The notes beneath the pieces are model-generated. The model had not been told where the DNA came from and ran no database searches. It saw only the letters and a program-made list of their open reading frames with translations. This document shows, piece after piece, positions 36,077 to 47,127 of a DNA stretch of 64,000 bases; the first letter of the stretch is position 1, and each line of letters starts with the position of its first letter. The stretch covers positions 4,834,501 through 4,898,500 of the forward strand of contig JARFJB010001987.1 of the NCBI GenBank assembly GCA_036346205.1, written 5' to 3'. This stretch comes from Vesta saturnalis. Lineage: Eukaryota; Arthropoda; Insecta; Coleoptera; Lampyridae. A program made the position numbers and the translations under genes.

Positions 36077-36161
36077 ACTCGTTTTTTGGATACCATGCAC
36101 AATTATAAAATTTTATTTTTGCACTTCCGAGATTAAAATAGATACTTTAGTCTCTGTCTAC

Positions 36162-37656
36162 AGAGACTAAAGTTGGTCATTTATTCCCTAGGGATTAGAT
36201 ATGGACTAAACCCCCTAGAGAGTTCATTGACAGATGTCAAACTTCAAATATTTTTTATTAATTTTTTTACGAAACATTAACATTAATATTATTACAATTA
36301 ATAAATATCGGACGATTAATTTCCGAAACGTAAGGTTGAATCCATTTCCAAATGAATCAGTGCCTGTGGGAGGTTCAGATTGGCACGACGGTCCTGGGAG
36401 TGAAGTAGCTGGTGTTTTTTGATCACCTCCACCTTCAAAAATTTTTTCGGCGATAAGGTTCTTATTATTCAGGGAGTTTTCCACATACCCTTCTGCAACA
36501 GTTGTAGACTTCCATCCCCCATGTCTTTTTAAACGGTCAACAGTCGCACCTGAATCAGCTAGTAGAGATGCAGAGGTTCGCCGCCAACAATGTCCTGTAT
36601 ATGACAACGCATCTGGTAGATTTAAGAATGTTGCAACTTTCTGGGGCAATTTTCCAAATATATTCTTCCCCACAGGTTGCACTGTATACTGCTTGTTAAC
36701 GTAACGAACAAAAAATCTTGAATGAGGGGTTTCGTCTTTTCTCAATGACATATATTTCTTGCAGATTTTTGTATAACTAATGATAGTTTTATCTGAATCT
36801 TTTACAACGAAGTTCCTCTCTGTTCCATTTTTGGTAGCTCTAATGTTAACAAGAAGTCCGTTGCCCAAATCAGTCACATCATTCATTGACAATTCGACTA
36901 ATTTAAGTCCTCTACAAGCCCCTGCCACACCAATGAGTGCTACCTACAAAAAAATCATTTTTAAAAGTAGGTACAATGATTCTTGGACATGCTCACTTTT
37001 GTCATTAAAAATGTGTCATCTTTAGAAACGTATCAATCTGTTCTATAGTTAGTACCTTTGACTTCTTCGCTTTGTAACCAAAATTTTTTCTTTTCAGAAG
37101 CGTCGTCAATTTGTGGAATTTACTTATATCAAAATTATGTTTAACGTTAAGCATAGTTTTTAACATTGAATACTGGGCCCACAATGTAGAAGCAGCAAAT
37201 TTGTTTACCTTTTCATTAAAAAATACCAGCAAAGCATCTTCATTAAAATTTGTAATTTTCTTTTCACAGCACCACTTTAAAAATATATCATACCCTTTAT
37301 CGTAAATTTTACGAGATTTGGAAGGCAGTAAGTCTTCTAAAACCTCTTCAGCGGCGTTTTCTAGATAAAATTCGGCGTACATATTTATTACCCTTTTGTA
37401 AAAATTTGTTCAAATATGGCTACCGCTGTTTACTAATTCCCAGGCTAACCGACTGTTTTTTTTTCAAATAGCAAGATTTTTAGATAATTTTCTACAAATT
37501 TGTCACATTGCCACGAACAAATTTGGAATTATTGTACATAAAAAATAAATACTTTGGAAGTGCAAAAAATAGCGTATATACTTCGGGACCTAAGTGCCTA
37601 AATCCCTTGAGGCAACAAACCCCACTCGCGGGATTAAATGTTGCACTTTGGTCGCT
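36162..37656 (-). mobile_element. Crypton-like element with imperfect terminal inverted repeats
   Basis: A tyrosine-recombinase gene sits between AGAGACTAAAGTTGGTCATT (36162-) and an inverted counterpart ending AAATGTTGCACTTTGGTCGCT (-37656). Over 32 positions I count 21 matches between the two ends. Cryptons usually lack inverted ends, so the match may be chance or a derived feature. Total length is about 1.5 kb. Confidence 0.5.
36224..37382 (-). pseudogene. Crypton-type tyrosine recombinase, split in two frames
   Basis: Tyrosine recombinases cut and rejoin DNA through a Tyr nucleophile. The N-terminal part (37382-37005, 125 codons) is a SAM-like core-binding domain (YDIFLKWCCEKKITNF, then a VFFNEKV stretch). 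The C-terminal part (36928-36224, 234 codons) is the catalytic domain: Arg in AGACRGLKL, YTGHCWRRTSASLL (His and Arg), HGGWKSTTVAEGY (His/Trp and the Tyr). The catalytic residues look intact. The two parts are separated by about 75 bases with a stop in each frame. A GT-AG pair spanning about 36950-37000 could be a tiny intron, but a stop precedes it, so decay is at least as likely. The Lys/Ile-rich C-terminal tail is unusual. Confidence 0.78.
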
Positions 37657-37759
37657 CTATATATAATATACTATTATATAGCATATAAAATTAACGATTT
37701 TTGATGTAAATCGAATTTTATCCATAAAATCGCATTTACAGGTATAAATTTTATATTAT

Positions 37760-38110
37760 GTGCCACCTTATGTTTTGTTACGAAAACTTCTATGTTTATA
37801 CCAAGGAAAGACAAAGCTTAAGCATGTCAGTAGTCGTCAGATAGCAATATCATATGAAACGTCAGAATCAACTGTCAATCGGACAACTAGAAAACATTAT
37901 CAAGCTTTACATACTGAATTACACCAGGAATTACGCAATGATGGCTTCAAAGGACGAGTAAACTTTTCCCAGTGTTCAACTTGAGATCAATCCATGCTTT
38001 TAATCTTATATCATGTTTATGGTGCTGTAAATCGCCATAATATGCACTCTCACGTATTAGATAATTCATTTTGGATCCGAAAAATGCAAAACCAAAACTA
38101 CTGGTCTGCT
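37760..38110 (+). pseudogene. Mariner-type transposase relic, central part
   Basis: SSRQIAISYETSESTVNRT resembles the second HTH of mariner-type transposases, and LHTELHQELRNDGFKGRVNF the following linker. Near 38024 another frame reads GAVNRHNMHSHVLDNSFWI, the part before the second catalytic block. N- and C-termini are missing here. Confidence 0.55.
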
Positions 38111-38214
38111 TAGTAATGATGAACGACAGAATAGGTGGCTGCAAGGGGACCATGCCCCTTCGCACTACCACCGCGAATCTTACACCATTAATATTGGAGA
38201 TATTGGGAAAATAT

Positions 38215-38330
38215 TATAAAATAGCTAAAAACTAGTGACTTCATGTAGCCCCACACGAAGAAGTCACATGGAGTGAGATCCGGTGACCCCGGGAACCAAT
38301 GTATGTATTCAGCAGGAACATTCTCGAACT
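38215..38330 (-). pseudogene. Mariner-type transposase relic, third catalytic block
   Basis: Reading leftward: FPGSPDLTPCDFFVWGYMKS (about 38290-38235), the third-Asp block of a mariner-type transposase. It is in the opposite orientation to the neighbouring 37760-38110 relic, so it comes from a different copy or an inversion. Confidence 0.6.
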
Positions 38331-38334
38331 TCCT

Positions 38335-39420
38335 GAGAGGGCGGGGCTTAACTGCTCGTTCACGTGTCTGATTGGGGTGACGTCAGTTCCTAGTATAGAT
38401 CCCGCTTAGCCTTACTACTAATAAATTCTAAAGTACAGTTGACTTACATCAATTTAAGTTAAGCAACAAATACCTTGTATCGTTGGTGTAACAGTCCACT
38501 ATCTATTACTCCTTGGTTCACCATATGTTCCACCACTATTATATATTCCCAGACAACTGTAGTTTGCCATGCTTTCATCACCTAATCTATAATCTTGATA
38601 AACTAATTTATGTTCCGTTCATTTCCTTAATAAACCAATGCAGCTTACACGAGTCACTATCAGCTGTTTTCTTATATACACAACTTAGGTTGCACTAAGT
38701 TACTTACGTCAACTGGAATTACCATCCCAATTGAAGATGTAATTACTTAAACTATTTATTTTCAATTGATTGATTGTTAATTTCCAAGTTTAAATACAGT
38801 TAACAACCCTTAAGCCTTTCGATTATAATTAATAATTGTGGGCCGGATCATTAATTTTATATTGAAAGTATAAAGCAATTTACTTGTTTATTTGTTTCTT
38901 TGCCAATATAGGTTTGTTCACTTACGCACATACACAATATTTATCGAACTTTCATGTAACAAATTTTAAAGTACTGCCTCAACACAATGTATATCACTTT
39001 AAGTCAGTTTCCTTTTATTTGACTTTGACACTTTCAACTTTTTCTAAAACCACTATTAGATTTTGTGACTTTATGTTTAATAAATAACACCAAATTTATT
39101 TGACAACCTTTTTCGTAAAATAACCATGGTTACTTTCAATGATCAACAACCATTAAAAATTTACATATATCAGCGACCGTCTCGCATAAAGACTCAATTA
39201 AGACCCCTTACCTCAACTTTGGTACTTCTATTTATACCTATCCCTAAATCAGACGAGATATTTTATCTGACCAATGAAAATTCGTAAATTCATTTATAAG
39301 ACGGTCCTGATAAAATTATTTTAACTTACATTTCTTACTAGGCAAAATAAACAAAAATGTTGAATAATTCCTTGTTAGGTGGTAGGCATGTATACTCCAT
39401 GCCAGCCGGGGAGGTACCAC
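38335..39420. other. A+T-rich DNA, no gene seen
   Basis: No domain-bearing frame or RNA gene is seen. The stretch just before the LINE (39375-39430) is locally G+C-richer, with GCCAGCCGGGGAGGTACCACC, and could be LINE 5' sequence. Confidence 0.45.
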
Positions 39421-39430
39421 CACCCTTACC

Positions 39431-40008
39431 ATGGGCTCCTTAATATTGGGTCTCCGATTTTCTGAGCTCGGTAAGGGCTGCCGGTTACCTTTTCCATCAT
39501 CCTTAATCTATTCTCATCCTTATTCTTCCTTCTCGCACTCATTGTCTTCCTATCGGATTAAAAGTCCCAAATTAAAATATAAGATGGCTGTGGTTTCTAG
39601 GGTTATAAATTCCGGACGTAAAATCTTTCCCCATTCGGATGCCCGAGGCAGGGCAACGACCTCGGTCATCGAAAGTATCAACTTTCTGATTCACTACTGC
39701 AACATCCGCGGTATCAGGTCTAATCTTAATGCTATTCACCAACATCTTGAACAATTACAACCTGATATATTGTTTCTATCTGAAACACAAGTCTCCTCGA
39801 AAGCTCCGAGTCACCCGACTTGCAATTTCCTCAATACCATCTTCACTCTAACTTTCGATATAAAGGAGGCGTATGTGCGTACATCAAGGACAGAATTGCT
39901 TGCAAGAGGGTTTCTTCCTTAGAAAATAAAAATGTTGACGTGATTTGGTTTAAACATTCTGGTCCTAATTTTGTGAAATTCTACTGTTGCATTTATAGGT
40001 CTCCTAGT
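39431..40008 (+). mobile_element. LINE, 5' half: endonuclease N-terminal part
   Basis: The N-terminal part of an apurinic-type endonuclease of a Jockey-like LINE: IHYCNIRGIRSNLNAI, then LQPDILFLSETQ with the metal-binding Glu. A frameshift at about 39822 moves the reading to the frame with GGVCAYIKDRIACKRV and VKFYCCIYRSPSS. The ORF is interrupted at 40008 by the Polinton and resumes in the same frame after the second target duplication at 56125. I could not locate a LINE ORF1 upstream, so the copy is probably 5'-truncated. Confidence 0.82.
40003..40008. repeat. Polinton target-site duplication, left copy
   Basis: CCTAGT directly precedes the left terminal inverted repeat and is repeated exactly at 56119-56124. 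Six bases is the characteristic Polinton/Maverick duplication length. Confidence 0.93.
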
Positions 40009-41615
40009 AGTAGTATAGCTATGCCGATCCTGGATCACTTTTGATAATAATAATAATACACCTTCCCGTACAGTGCACATCAATGTCAATGGTTTTCAAG
40101 GTCATCGTACCCATTACCTCTATACATATTCCTCAAGATCATCACATTATACAATGTTTTTCAAGGCCACGTTCCGTGTATGTCTTCAAGGCCAGGAAGT
40201 GGTCAAGGTCACCAATCAATTGTCCAGTTGAGTGTTAATTTGAAATAAATTTTCAAGGACACGCCCCCCAATTCAAGGAAGTCCATTGACCTCTGTCTCA
40301 AGCCCTGAGGTATGATACAGATTGTTGTCTAAGCATGCTTCAAGGTCATCAAGCAACGATTACTATGACCACGCCCCAAAACAGGTAGACGTTTCAAAAC
40401 AGGTAGCCGATTCCTATAAACAGGTAGCCGTTTCCTAAAACAGGTAGCCGTTTCAAAACAGGGGTCCGTTTCAAAACAGATAGCTGTTTCAACCGTTTCT
40501 TACGAGAAGGTGATCTATTGTTCAGGTCGAGTTAATACATCTCAATTCTAGGAAATCAAGAACAAAGACGATGCATTGTCAACGGTTCAAAGTCTATGCT
40601 TATAATTTTCAAAGGTTACATGAGATATGAACAAAGACGATTCATTGTTCTGGTCGATTTATAAAAGTAGATTGTTATCTCAATTCTAGGAAATCAAGAA
40701 TAAAGGCGATCCATTGTCAACGCTTCAAAGTCTATGCTTATAAGGCAACACCTCTGATAACAAAGACGATTCATTGTTTGGCTGAGTCATAGCTTCTGAA
40801 ATTCTAGGAAATCAAGAATAAAGGCGATCCATTGTTCAAAGTCTGTGCTTACAATTTTCAATGTAAAAGGACAAAGACGATTCATTGTTCAGGTCGAGTT
40901 ATAAAAATAGATTCCACATCTCAATTCCAGGAAATCAATAACAAAGGCGATGTATTGTCAACGCTTCAAAGTCTATGCTTATAAGGCCACACCTCTGATA
41001 ACAAAGACGATTCATTGTTTGGCTGAGTCATTCTGAAATTCTAGGAAATCAAGAACAAAGACGATGCATTGTTCAAAGTCTATGCTTACAATTTTCAAGG
41101 CCACATGAGAGAACAAAGACGATTCATTGTTCTGGTTGAGTTATAAAAAATAGATTGTTATCTAAATACATCTCAATTCTAGGAAATCAAGAACAAAGGC
41201 GTTCCATTGTCAACGCTTCAAAGTTTACGTTTACAAGGTCACATGAGAGAACAAAGACGATCTATTGTTTTATGAGTTATAAAAATAGATTGTTATCTAA
41301 ATACACTTCGATTCTGAGAAATCAAGAATAAAGGCGATCCATTGTCAACGATTTAAAGTTTATGCTTACAAGGTCACACATCTGATAACAAAGACGATCC
41401 ATTGTTCAGTTAGAAATAAATTGTTATCTCAATTCCAGGAAATCAAAAAGGGGGCCCATTGTTCAAAGTCTATGCTTACAATTTTCAAGGTAAAAGAACA
41501 AAAGTGATTCATTCTTCTAGTCGAGTTATAAAAATACGACGCCTCAAAGTCTATGCTTACAATTTTCAAGGTAAAAGAATAAAGACGATCTATTGTTGAG
41601 TCGTAGCTTATGAAA
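40009..41615. repeat. Polinton left terminal inverted repeat
   Basis: 1,607 bases, inverse of 54272-56118. Outer 370 bases: single-copy sequence with a TTTTGATAATAATAATAAT motif. Then a short array of about 15-20 base units (AACAGGTAGCCGTTTC, 40380-40500). Then about eight units of 115-140 bases (40550-41615), each with AGGAAATCAAGAA, ACAAAGACGATTCATTGTT and TTCAAAGTCTATGCTTA. Its 65-codon open frame at 40041-40238 is mirrored at 55889-56086 and is not a gene. Confidence 0.93.
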
Positions 41616-41639
41616 AGGTGAGCCGAACTTATCCGACCT

Positions 41640-41700
41640 TACCCGAACTTATCTCTATATAAGTAGATAAAGAATAGTCCCACATCAGTCGATACATTAC
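41640..41700 (+). promoter_or_regulatory. TATA plus initiator core promoter
   Basis: TATATAAG at 41656-41663 is followed by the arthropod initiator TCAGTC at 41685-41690. The first T of the TATA box is 31 bases before the initiator A (41687), the expected spacing. It lies just inside the left inverted repeat and points toward DNA polymerase B, so it probably drives the rightward unit. Confidence 0.65.
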
Positions 41701-41944
41701 AATCATCACAACAACAAATTACCTAAAGTAAAAAGCAACTATTATTAATCACCAGTGTGCATCATATTTTTACAATCCTAACTAAAAGTTTTATTGTAAA
41801 CCAGAGAGCAATTTGTTAAACGTAAAGAGTAACTATTATTGCTCACCAATTTGTGCATCATATTTTTACAATCGTGACTAGAACCGTTGTGAAGAGCATT
41901 TTGTTAAAAGTTCATTGTTACGTGTGTGCTTCATATTGCTAGCT

Positions 41945-42130
41945 ATGAGTATGCCAAGTAGTAGTGAGATGGTTAATTTAACAAAGCGCATTGTTCCCTT
42001 ATTGAAAACAAAAAGGAATTTGCCAGGCACATCCGTATAGTTAACACCAATATCAAGCTATTGCAAGATATAATTAAACATAAAATTTATTATGAGACCA
42101 ATGAAAGCTTGTTAAGCTTGAGAGCAATTT
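41945..42130 (+). pseudogene. Small ORF upstream of DNA polymerase B
   Basis: From ATG 41945: MSMPSSSEMVNLTKRIVPLL, closing at about 42040. The next frame continues with IRIVNTNIKLLQDIIKHKIY and ends at about 42130. The two pieces together would give about 60 residues, basic and helix-prone. I do not recognise a family. Its place between the promoter and polB suggests a small leader gene or the broken N-terminus of the polymerase. Confidence 0.35.
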
Positions 42131-42231
42131 AGCATTGCTCAAGTGCTATCTGGTTAGATTGAGACGGTTAAAGAACGCTTCAGTGAAAGTTGGTAGTGGA
42201 ATTGTCAATAAAAAGGTATGCATAAATTACG

Positions 42232-45200
42232 TTGGTACCCCTAGACTCATGTTTTAATGGTAGGCTGCTTACGGGAATTATAATCAATATGTCAAACATT
42301 AAGGACCCTTTGATATTTTTACTAAACGCATATAATAGTTTTGCACGTAAGGTGAAATTAATGTTAAGGCAATCTATGCTAAAGGTAAATGTGGTCTTAG
42401 GCTGCAATTTCATGCAACCCCAAAATCATAATATTGAGTTGAAGACTTTTGCCACAAAAAATTGCGTTATTGATATTTCAACCAATTTACGTGTCTGGTA
42501 CAATGAAAACGTGTATGATAAGTTACGGATAAAATTAGAGGAGTTTTCCGAAAGGGATTCCGGTTGGGCAGTACATGAAGTCTTACATTTAAAAGTGAAT
42601 ATTAATAGCTATGTCCCATTTAGAGGCGGTGATTCAACCTATGTTAAAGTTCCACACTTCATAGAAGTAAAGCATGCTGTTGTTAATGTTAAAAATAACG
42701 ATGAGTTTTGCTTCCTGTGGGCCGTTGTTTCGGCATTATATCCTGCTTCACAAAACTCAAACCGAACTTCTAGCTATCCTCATTTTAGAGATGTTTTGAA
42801 GTATGATTCAATTCACTTCCCCATTCAGCTGGATGATGTAAAAAAATTTGAGAAACTAAACAACCTCGCAATTAATTTGTACTGTATAAATGATAAAAAA
42901 GTTGTACCCCTTGTATTGAGTAATCAGCAAAGCGATAAAGAACCCATAAATCTTTTAATACTTTCTGCCGCGGATGATACTGTATACCATTTCACATGGA
43001 TTAAAAATATGTCAGCTTTATTTTCAAAACAGATATCAGAACATGGTCATAAGAACGTAATTTGTAACCGGTGTTTGAATCATTTTGGTCGGATGTAGCT
43101 TTAGAAAACATTTAACATATTGCAGTCAACTTAATCAATGCTCTACTAGGCTGCCTACCGAAGCAGAAATGAATATACAGTTCAAAAATTTCCATTCAAG
43201 AAAAGGTGCCATTTGTCATTTATGCTGATTTAGAAAGTATTTTAGAGAAGTGTGCAAATGGTTTCGAAGGTAATACTCTATTTCACTCCAAACACACACC
43301 TTTCAGTATTGCTTACTATTTGAAGTGTTCATATGATGATTCTTTATCTCGATTTAGTCTTTATAGAGGAAAGGATTGCATTCAATGGTTTGTTAACGAG
43401 CTTCAAAGTATTGCACATTGGGCTACCGAAATAATCAATCAAATTATTCCTATGGCTACTTTAAGTCTCAGTCAGGTTGAGCAATTTGAAAGCGCCACGA
43501 TTTGTCACATTTGTCGGAAACCATTTACTACTTCTGATATAAAAGTTAGAGACCATAACCATCTTACGGAGCATTTCGGGGCAGTGCACCAGGCGTGTAA
43601 CCTAAACTATACAGACTCCCACATTCTGCCAGTTGTGTTCCATAATTTATCAGGTTATGATTCATTTCATCATTAGAGAATTGGCTAGTGTCCCGGTTTG
43701 ATTTCACTGCTACCCATAAACAAAGAAAGATATATCTCTTTCACGAAGGTAATGGAAGGCACCAAAATTAAGTTTAGATTTATTGACTCTTTCAGATTTA
43801 TGAGCAGTAGTATTGAAAAGTTGTCAGACTATTTGGAGGATAGTAAAAATTATTTCCCGCGCTAGTTGCACAATGAGGAGAATTTTCTCTAGTAGTTCGC
43901 AAAGGTGTGTTTCCTTATGAGTATATTGATACGTGGGATAAATTGAATGAGACCACCCTCCCGCCCAAAGAAGCATTTTTCAGTCATCTTAATAATAGGG
44001 AATCAGTGATGAGAGTTTTGCGCATGCGGTTAACGTTTGGAACAAATTTAGTATTAAATCGTTAGGGAGTACTGATTTGTATCTAAAACAGACGTTCTAC
44101 TTTTAGCAGATATTTTCGAAAACTTTAGGCAAACTTGTTTAAGTACTTACGACCTTGATCCTCTGCACTATTATACAGCTCCCGGTTTAGCATTCGATGC
44201 TATGCTTAAAATTACACAAGTAAAGTTAGAATTATTTACAGACATTGATATGCTAATGTTTATTGAGAGAGGGATTAGAGGTGGTGTAGCTCAATGTTCA
44301 AATCGGTATGCTAAAGCTAACAATAAGTACATGGGGGAAAAATTTGATCCCACCTCCGAAAGTGTGTATTTAATGTACTACGACGTGAATAATTTATATG
44401 GAGCCGCCATGTCAGAATTTCTACCATTTGGCGATTTTTCTTTTGTTGATGAAGCTAATTTTGAAAGTTTAGATTTAATAAACCATCCTGATGATTCGGA
44501 AATTGGTTATATAGTCGAGTGTGATTTAGACTATCCTATAGAATTACATGAGAGTCACAGTGATCTACCGCTGGCACCCGAACATATGGTTCCACCCACG
44601 CCTGATTCCAAAATGAAAAAATTACTGCTTACCCTGTATCCAAAACGTAATTATGTAATTCATTACAGAAATTTAAAAGTATATTTAAAATATGGATTGA
44701 AGTTGGTAAAAGTACACCGTATATTACGTTTTAAACAGTCCCCATGGTTAAAAAATATATAGATTTAAATACAGCCATGCGTCAGCAATCTCAAAATGAA
44801 TTCGATAAAATTTCTATAAATTAATGATTAATAGTGTTTTCGGGAAGCTGATGGAAAATGTACGTAAGCATAAGGACATACGGCTAGTAACGAAATGGGA
44901 GGGTCGCTATGGTGCTCGTGCTTACATATCAAAACCAAATTTTCATAGTTGTACAATATTTGACAATGATATGCTTATCATTGAAATGAATAAGCTTGAA
45001 GTATATTTCAATAAACCTATATATGCAGGATTCAGTGTTTTAGACGTTTCAAAACTTTTTATATAATTTTCATTACGGTTACACGCTACCCAAGTTCCAT
45101 AATAGTGCTAAGCTCTTGTACACGGATACGGATAGTCTCATATACGCCTTTTCGGTTCCCGATATCTATGAATGTATTAAAGAGGACATTGATAAATTCG

Positions 45201-45560
45201 ATACATCTGATTATAGTCCCGACAACATCTTTGGACTCCCATTAGTAAATAAAAGGTCCCGGCTTAATGAAAGATGAAAATCATGGCAAAATTATGGTTG
45301 AATTTGTAGGACTTCGTGCAAAATGTATGCTTACGCGGTTGATGAAAAGGTTGTAAAAAATCAAAGGGTTCTACCCACGCAAGTGTGAGGCAGATCACTA
45401 TTAATGATTATAAACAGGTTTTACTTGATGGTGGCGTAATAAGGCGCTATCACACCTCATAAGATCAAAGAACATGATGTGTTTACCATTAAACAAAATA
45501 AAGTCATACTCAATCCTTATGATGATAAACGCTTAGTAAATTTTGATTTCACTGATACTA
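42232..45560 (+). pseudogene. polB: Protein-primed family B DNA polymerase, frameshifted
   Basis: Replicates the element from protein-primed ends. N-terminal domain (42232-43098): DSGWAVHEVLHLKVNINSY, FRGG, and DEFCFLWAVVSALYP, typical of Polinton polymerases. A Cys-rich HK.VICNRCLNHF finger follows near 43060. Exonuclease: FVIYADLESILEK (near 43215) carries the DxE, and VRDHNHL/CNLNY with VVFHNLSGYDS (43550-43665) the next motif. Polymerase: YYDVNNLYGAAM (near 44385, motif A), MINSVFGKLMENVRK (44824, motif B), LLYTDTDSLIYAF (near 45113, motif C with DTDS). All catalytic acids can be seen. Frame breaks occur near 43100, 43670, 43730-44200, 44760-44824, 45065, 45260 and 45350. The first open segment starts at TTG, so the true start is uncertain. 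Confidence 0.93.
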
Positions 45561-45569
45561 GACCCTGGG

Positions 45570-46147
45570 GTACAACTTTCAGTAAACAAATCTACAGAAA
45601 GTACCTGAAGCGTTCTTTGACCTCTCTGAAAACTATACATTTATATTGAATATATTGCAACATATTGAGTGTTTTAACTATTGTGCAAATGAAGTAATTA
45701 TTAAGACATTATTTGATAGAAAAATTAGCTTAGACAATACCATTAAAAGTTTTACGAACTTGTGTACCGATAAAGGTTCGTTAACCTCTAATGATGTAAA
45801 TAGGATTTGACATGAATTTACCTTAAAATGTACATATACAAGTTATTATGGGGTGATTCATTGTGTACAAATGCTAGCGTACAAAATATTGTTTATAAAG
45901 ACACTTTCTATAAGTGAATGTATCGAGAGAGCAGCATATTATGCTAATTACAAGTGCCTCACTATTTTAATTGAAGTATTATTAGAACAAAACATTACAT
46001 ATAAGTTTCAACTGGGAAAATGAGGAACACCACAAAATTGGATTTTGGAAAACATTGAGAAAGGTGATTCCTGCTTGGGATGGACCAGATTCGGGGATAT
46101 GGCCGTCTAGTAATTTAAACGATTATAGAAATACTTTTACTATATAA
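45570..46147 (+). pseudogene. Unknown Polinton gene after polB, ankyrin-like stretch
   Basis: A frame beginning near the end of polB reads FFDLSENYTFILNILQ and CTDKGSLTSNDV, stopping at 45810. The neighbouring frame continues with SECIERAAYYANYKCLTIL, a helix pair resembling an ankyrin repeat. After another break it reads WENEEHHKIGFWKTLRKVIP and then ends SSNLNDYRNTFTI at 46147. This suggests one gene of about 185 codons with two or three frameshifts. An AATAAA polyadenylation signal follows at 46164-46169. I do not recognise the product; the ankyrin resemblance is weak. Confidence 0.45.
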
Positions 46148-46163
46148 GATGATGTAATATTTA

Positions 46164-46169
46164 AATAAA
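46164..46169 (+). terminator. Polyadenylation signal of the rightward unit
   Basis: AATAAA 17 bases after the last stop of the plus-strand unit, in the 80-base gap where the two transcription units converge. Confidence 0.5.
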
Positions 46170-46229
46170 TACAATTATAATTTTTATGTGGTTTTAATTC
46201 ATCTAAAAGTTACAATCCCTACAGCTATA

Positions 46230-47127
46230 TTATAAAACTAAATCGTCTTTATTGATCCATGATCTTTCATCCAATCCCCACCACTTTACGAATAACTTGT
46301 TATTCTTGGAGCGAAGCACTTTTTCCACAAGGTAGACATCCGGATGCTTTGTTTTCTGTAATTCATGTTCATAAAAGCCTCCCAGTACAGGTGATCCTTT
46401 CATGTCCTCCAACATGTAAGTGGTTGGGTTAGTAATGCAAACTTTCACAATCTTGAATAGTTCACTTGACCAATTGGGGTGTATCCTTTAGCGAAAATAC
46501 TTTTAAACTTACTGATTCGTACTATGTCACCCACACAATAACGATTCCTATCAACTATTTTTATGTGAGTGTAAGCCTCTAGCTTTGTATGATTACCGAC
46601 ATCTTTGGGCTTCATTCCTGTAGTTCTATGCTTACGATTGTTATAATCCATCGTTACGGTGTCAATTGTATCAATCCATTTATATTTACCCTGTAGGCTG
46701 AATGACTTGTATAGGACAGACTTAACGGTCCTGATCACTCGTTCCGCAATTGCTGCCTTCTTTGTACTATAGGTGGAGTAATGGTTGACCCCATAACGCT
46801 GCATTAGTTTAGTGAAATGGTCATTGTAGAATTCTTTTCCTGCATCTGTCTGCAAATTGGAAGGTTCCGGCCCGTTTTGAAGATTGCCTGCATGGCCTTG
46901 GCAACTTCAAGCCCGTTTTGTTTTTAATCCTTTGGTCCACAAGTATTTCGAAAAACAGTCAATAACTACTAAAATATACTTGTAGCCCTTATTTTGTTTG
47001 GCATATGTGTTAAATTCGGCCAAATCTGCTTGCCAGAGGTCATCATATCCCTTAATTATTGTGCGCCTTCGTTTAAAATTTTTCTTGCGGGTTTGTGCAA
47101 TTCATTGACGAGTTGTAATTTGGACAT
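46230..47127 (-). pseudogene. INT: Retroviral-type integrase with chromodomain, frameshifted
   Basis: Inserts the element into the target. From ATG 47125-47127 (MSKLQLVNELHKPARKNF) the catalytic core follows: LWQADLAEFNTYAKQNKGYK (first Asp, near 47015), LQTDAGKEFY (second Asp, near 46845) and KKAAIAERVIRTVK (Glu, near 46745). After the core comes RYCVGDIVRISKF and, in the next frame, a C-terminal chromodomain (DVYLVEKVLRS, FVKWWGLDERSW). DDE residues are present. Frame breaks lie near 46910 and 46448. The start overlaps the end of the fibre-like gene by about 25 bases in another frame. It lacks an obvious N-terminal zinc finger, so the N-terminus may be incomplete. Confidence 0.92.

Noticed and set aside
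40041..40238. A 65-codon frame with an identical twin at 55889-56086
   Set aside because: The identity is explained by the Polinton inverted repeats. The start of the frame lies in an ATT repeat and no motif is present.
40550..41615. Regular spaced repeats resembling a CRISPR array
   Set aside because: Units vary from 115 to 140 bases, spacers are themselves repeated, and the array is mirrored in the other inverted repeat of a eukaryotic element.
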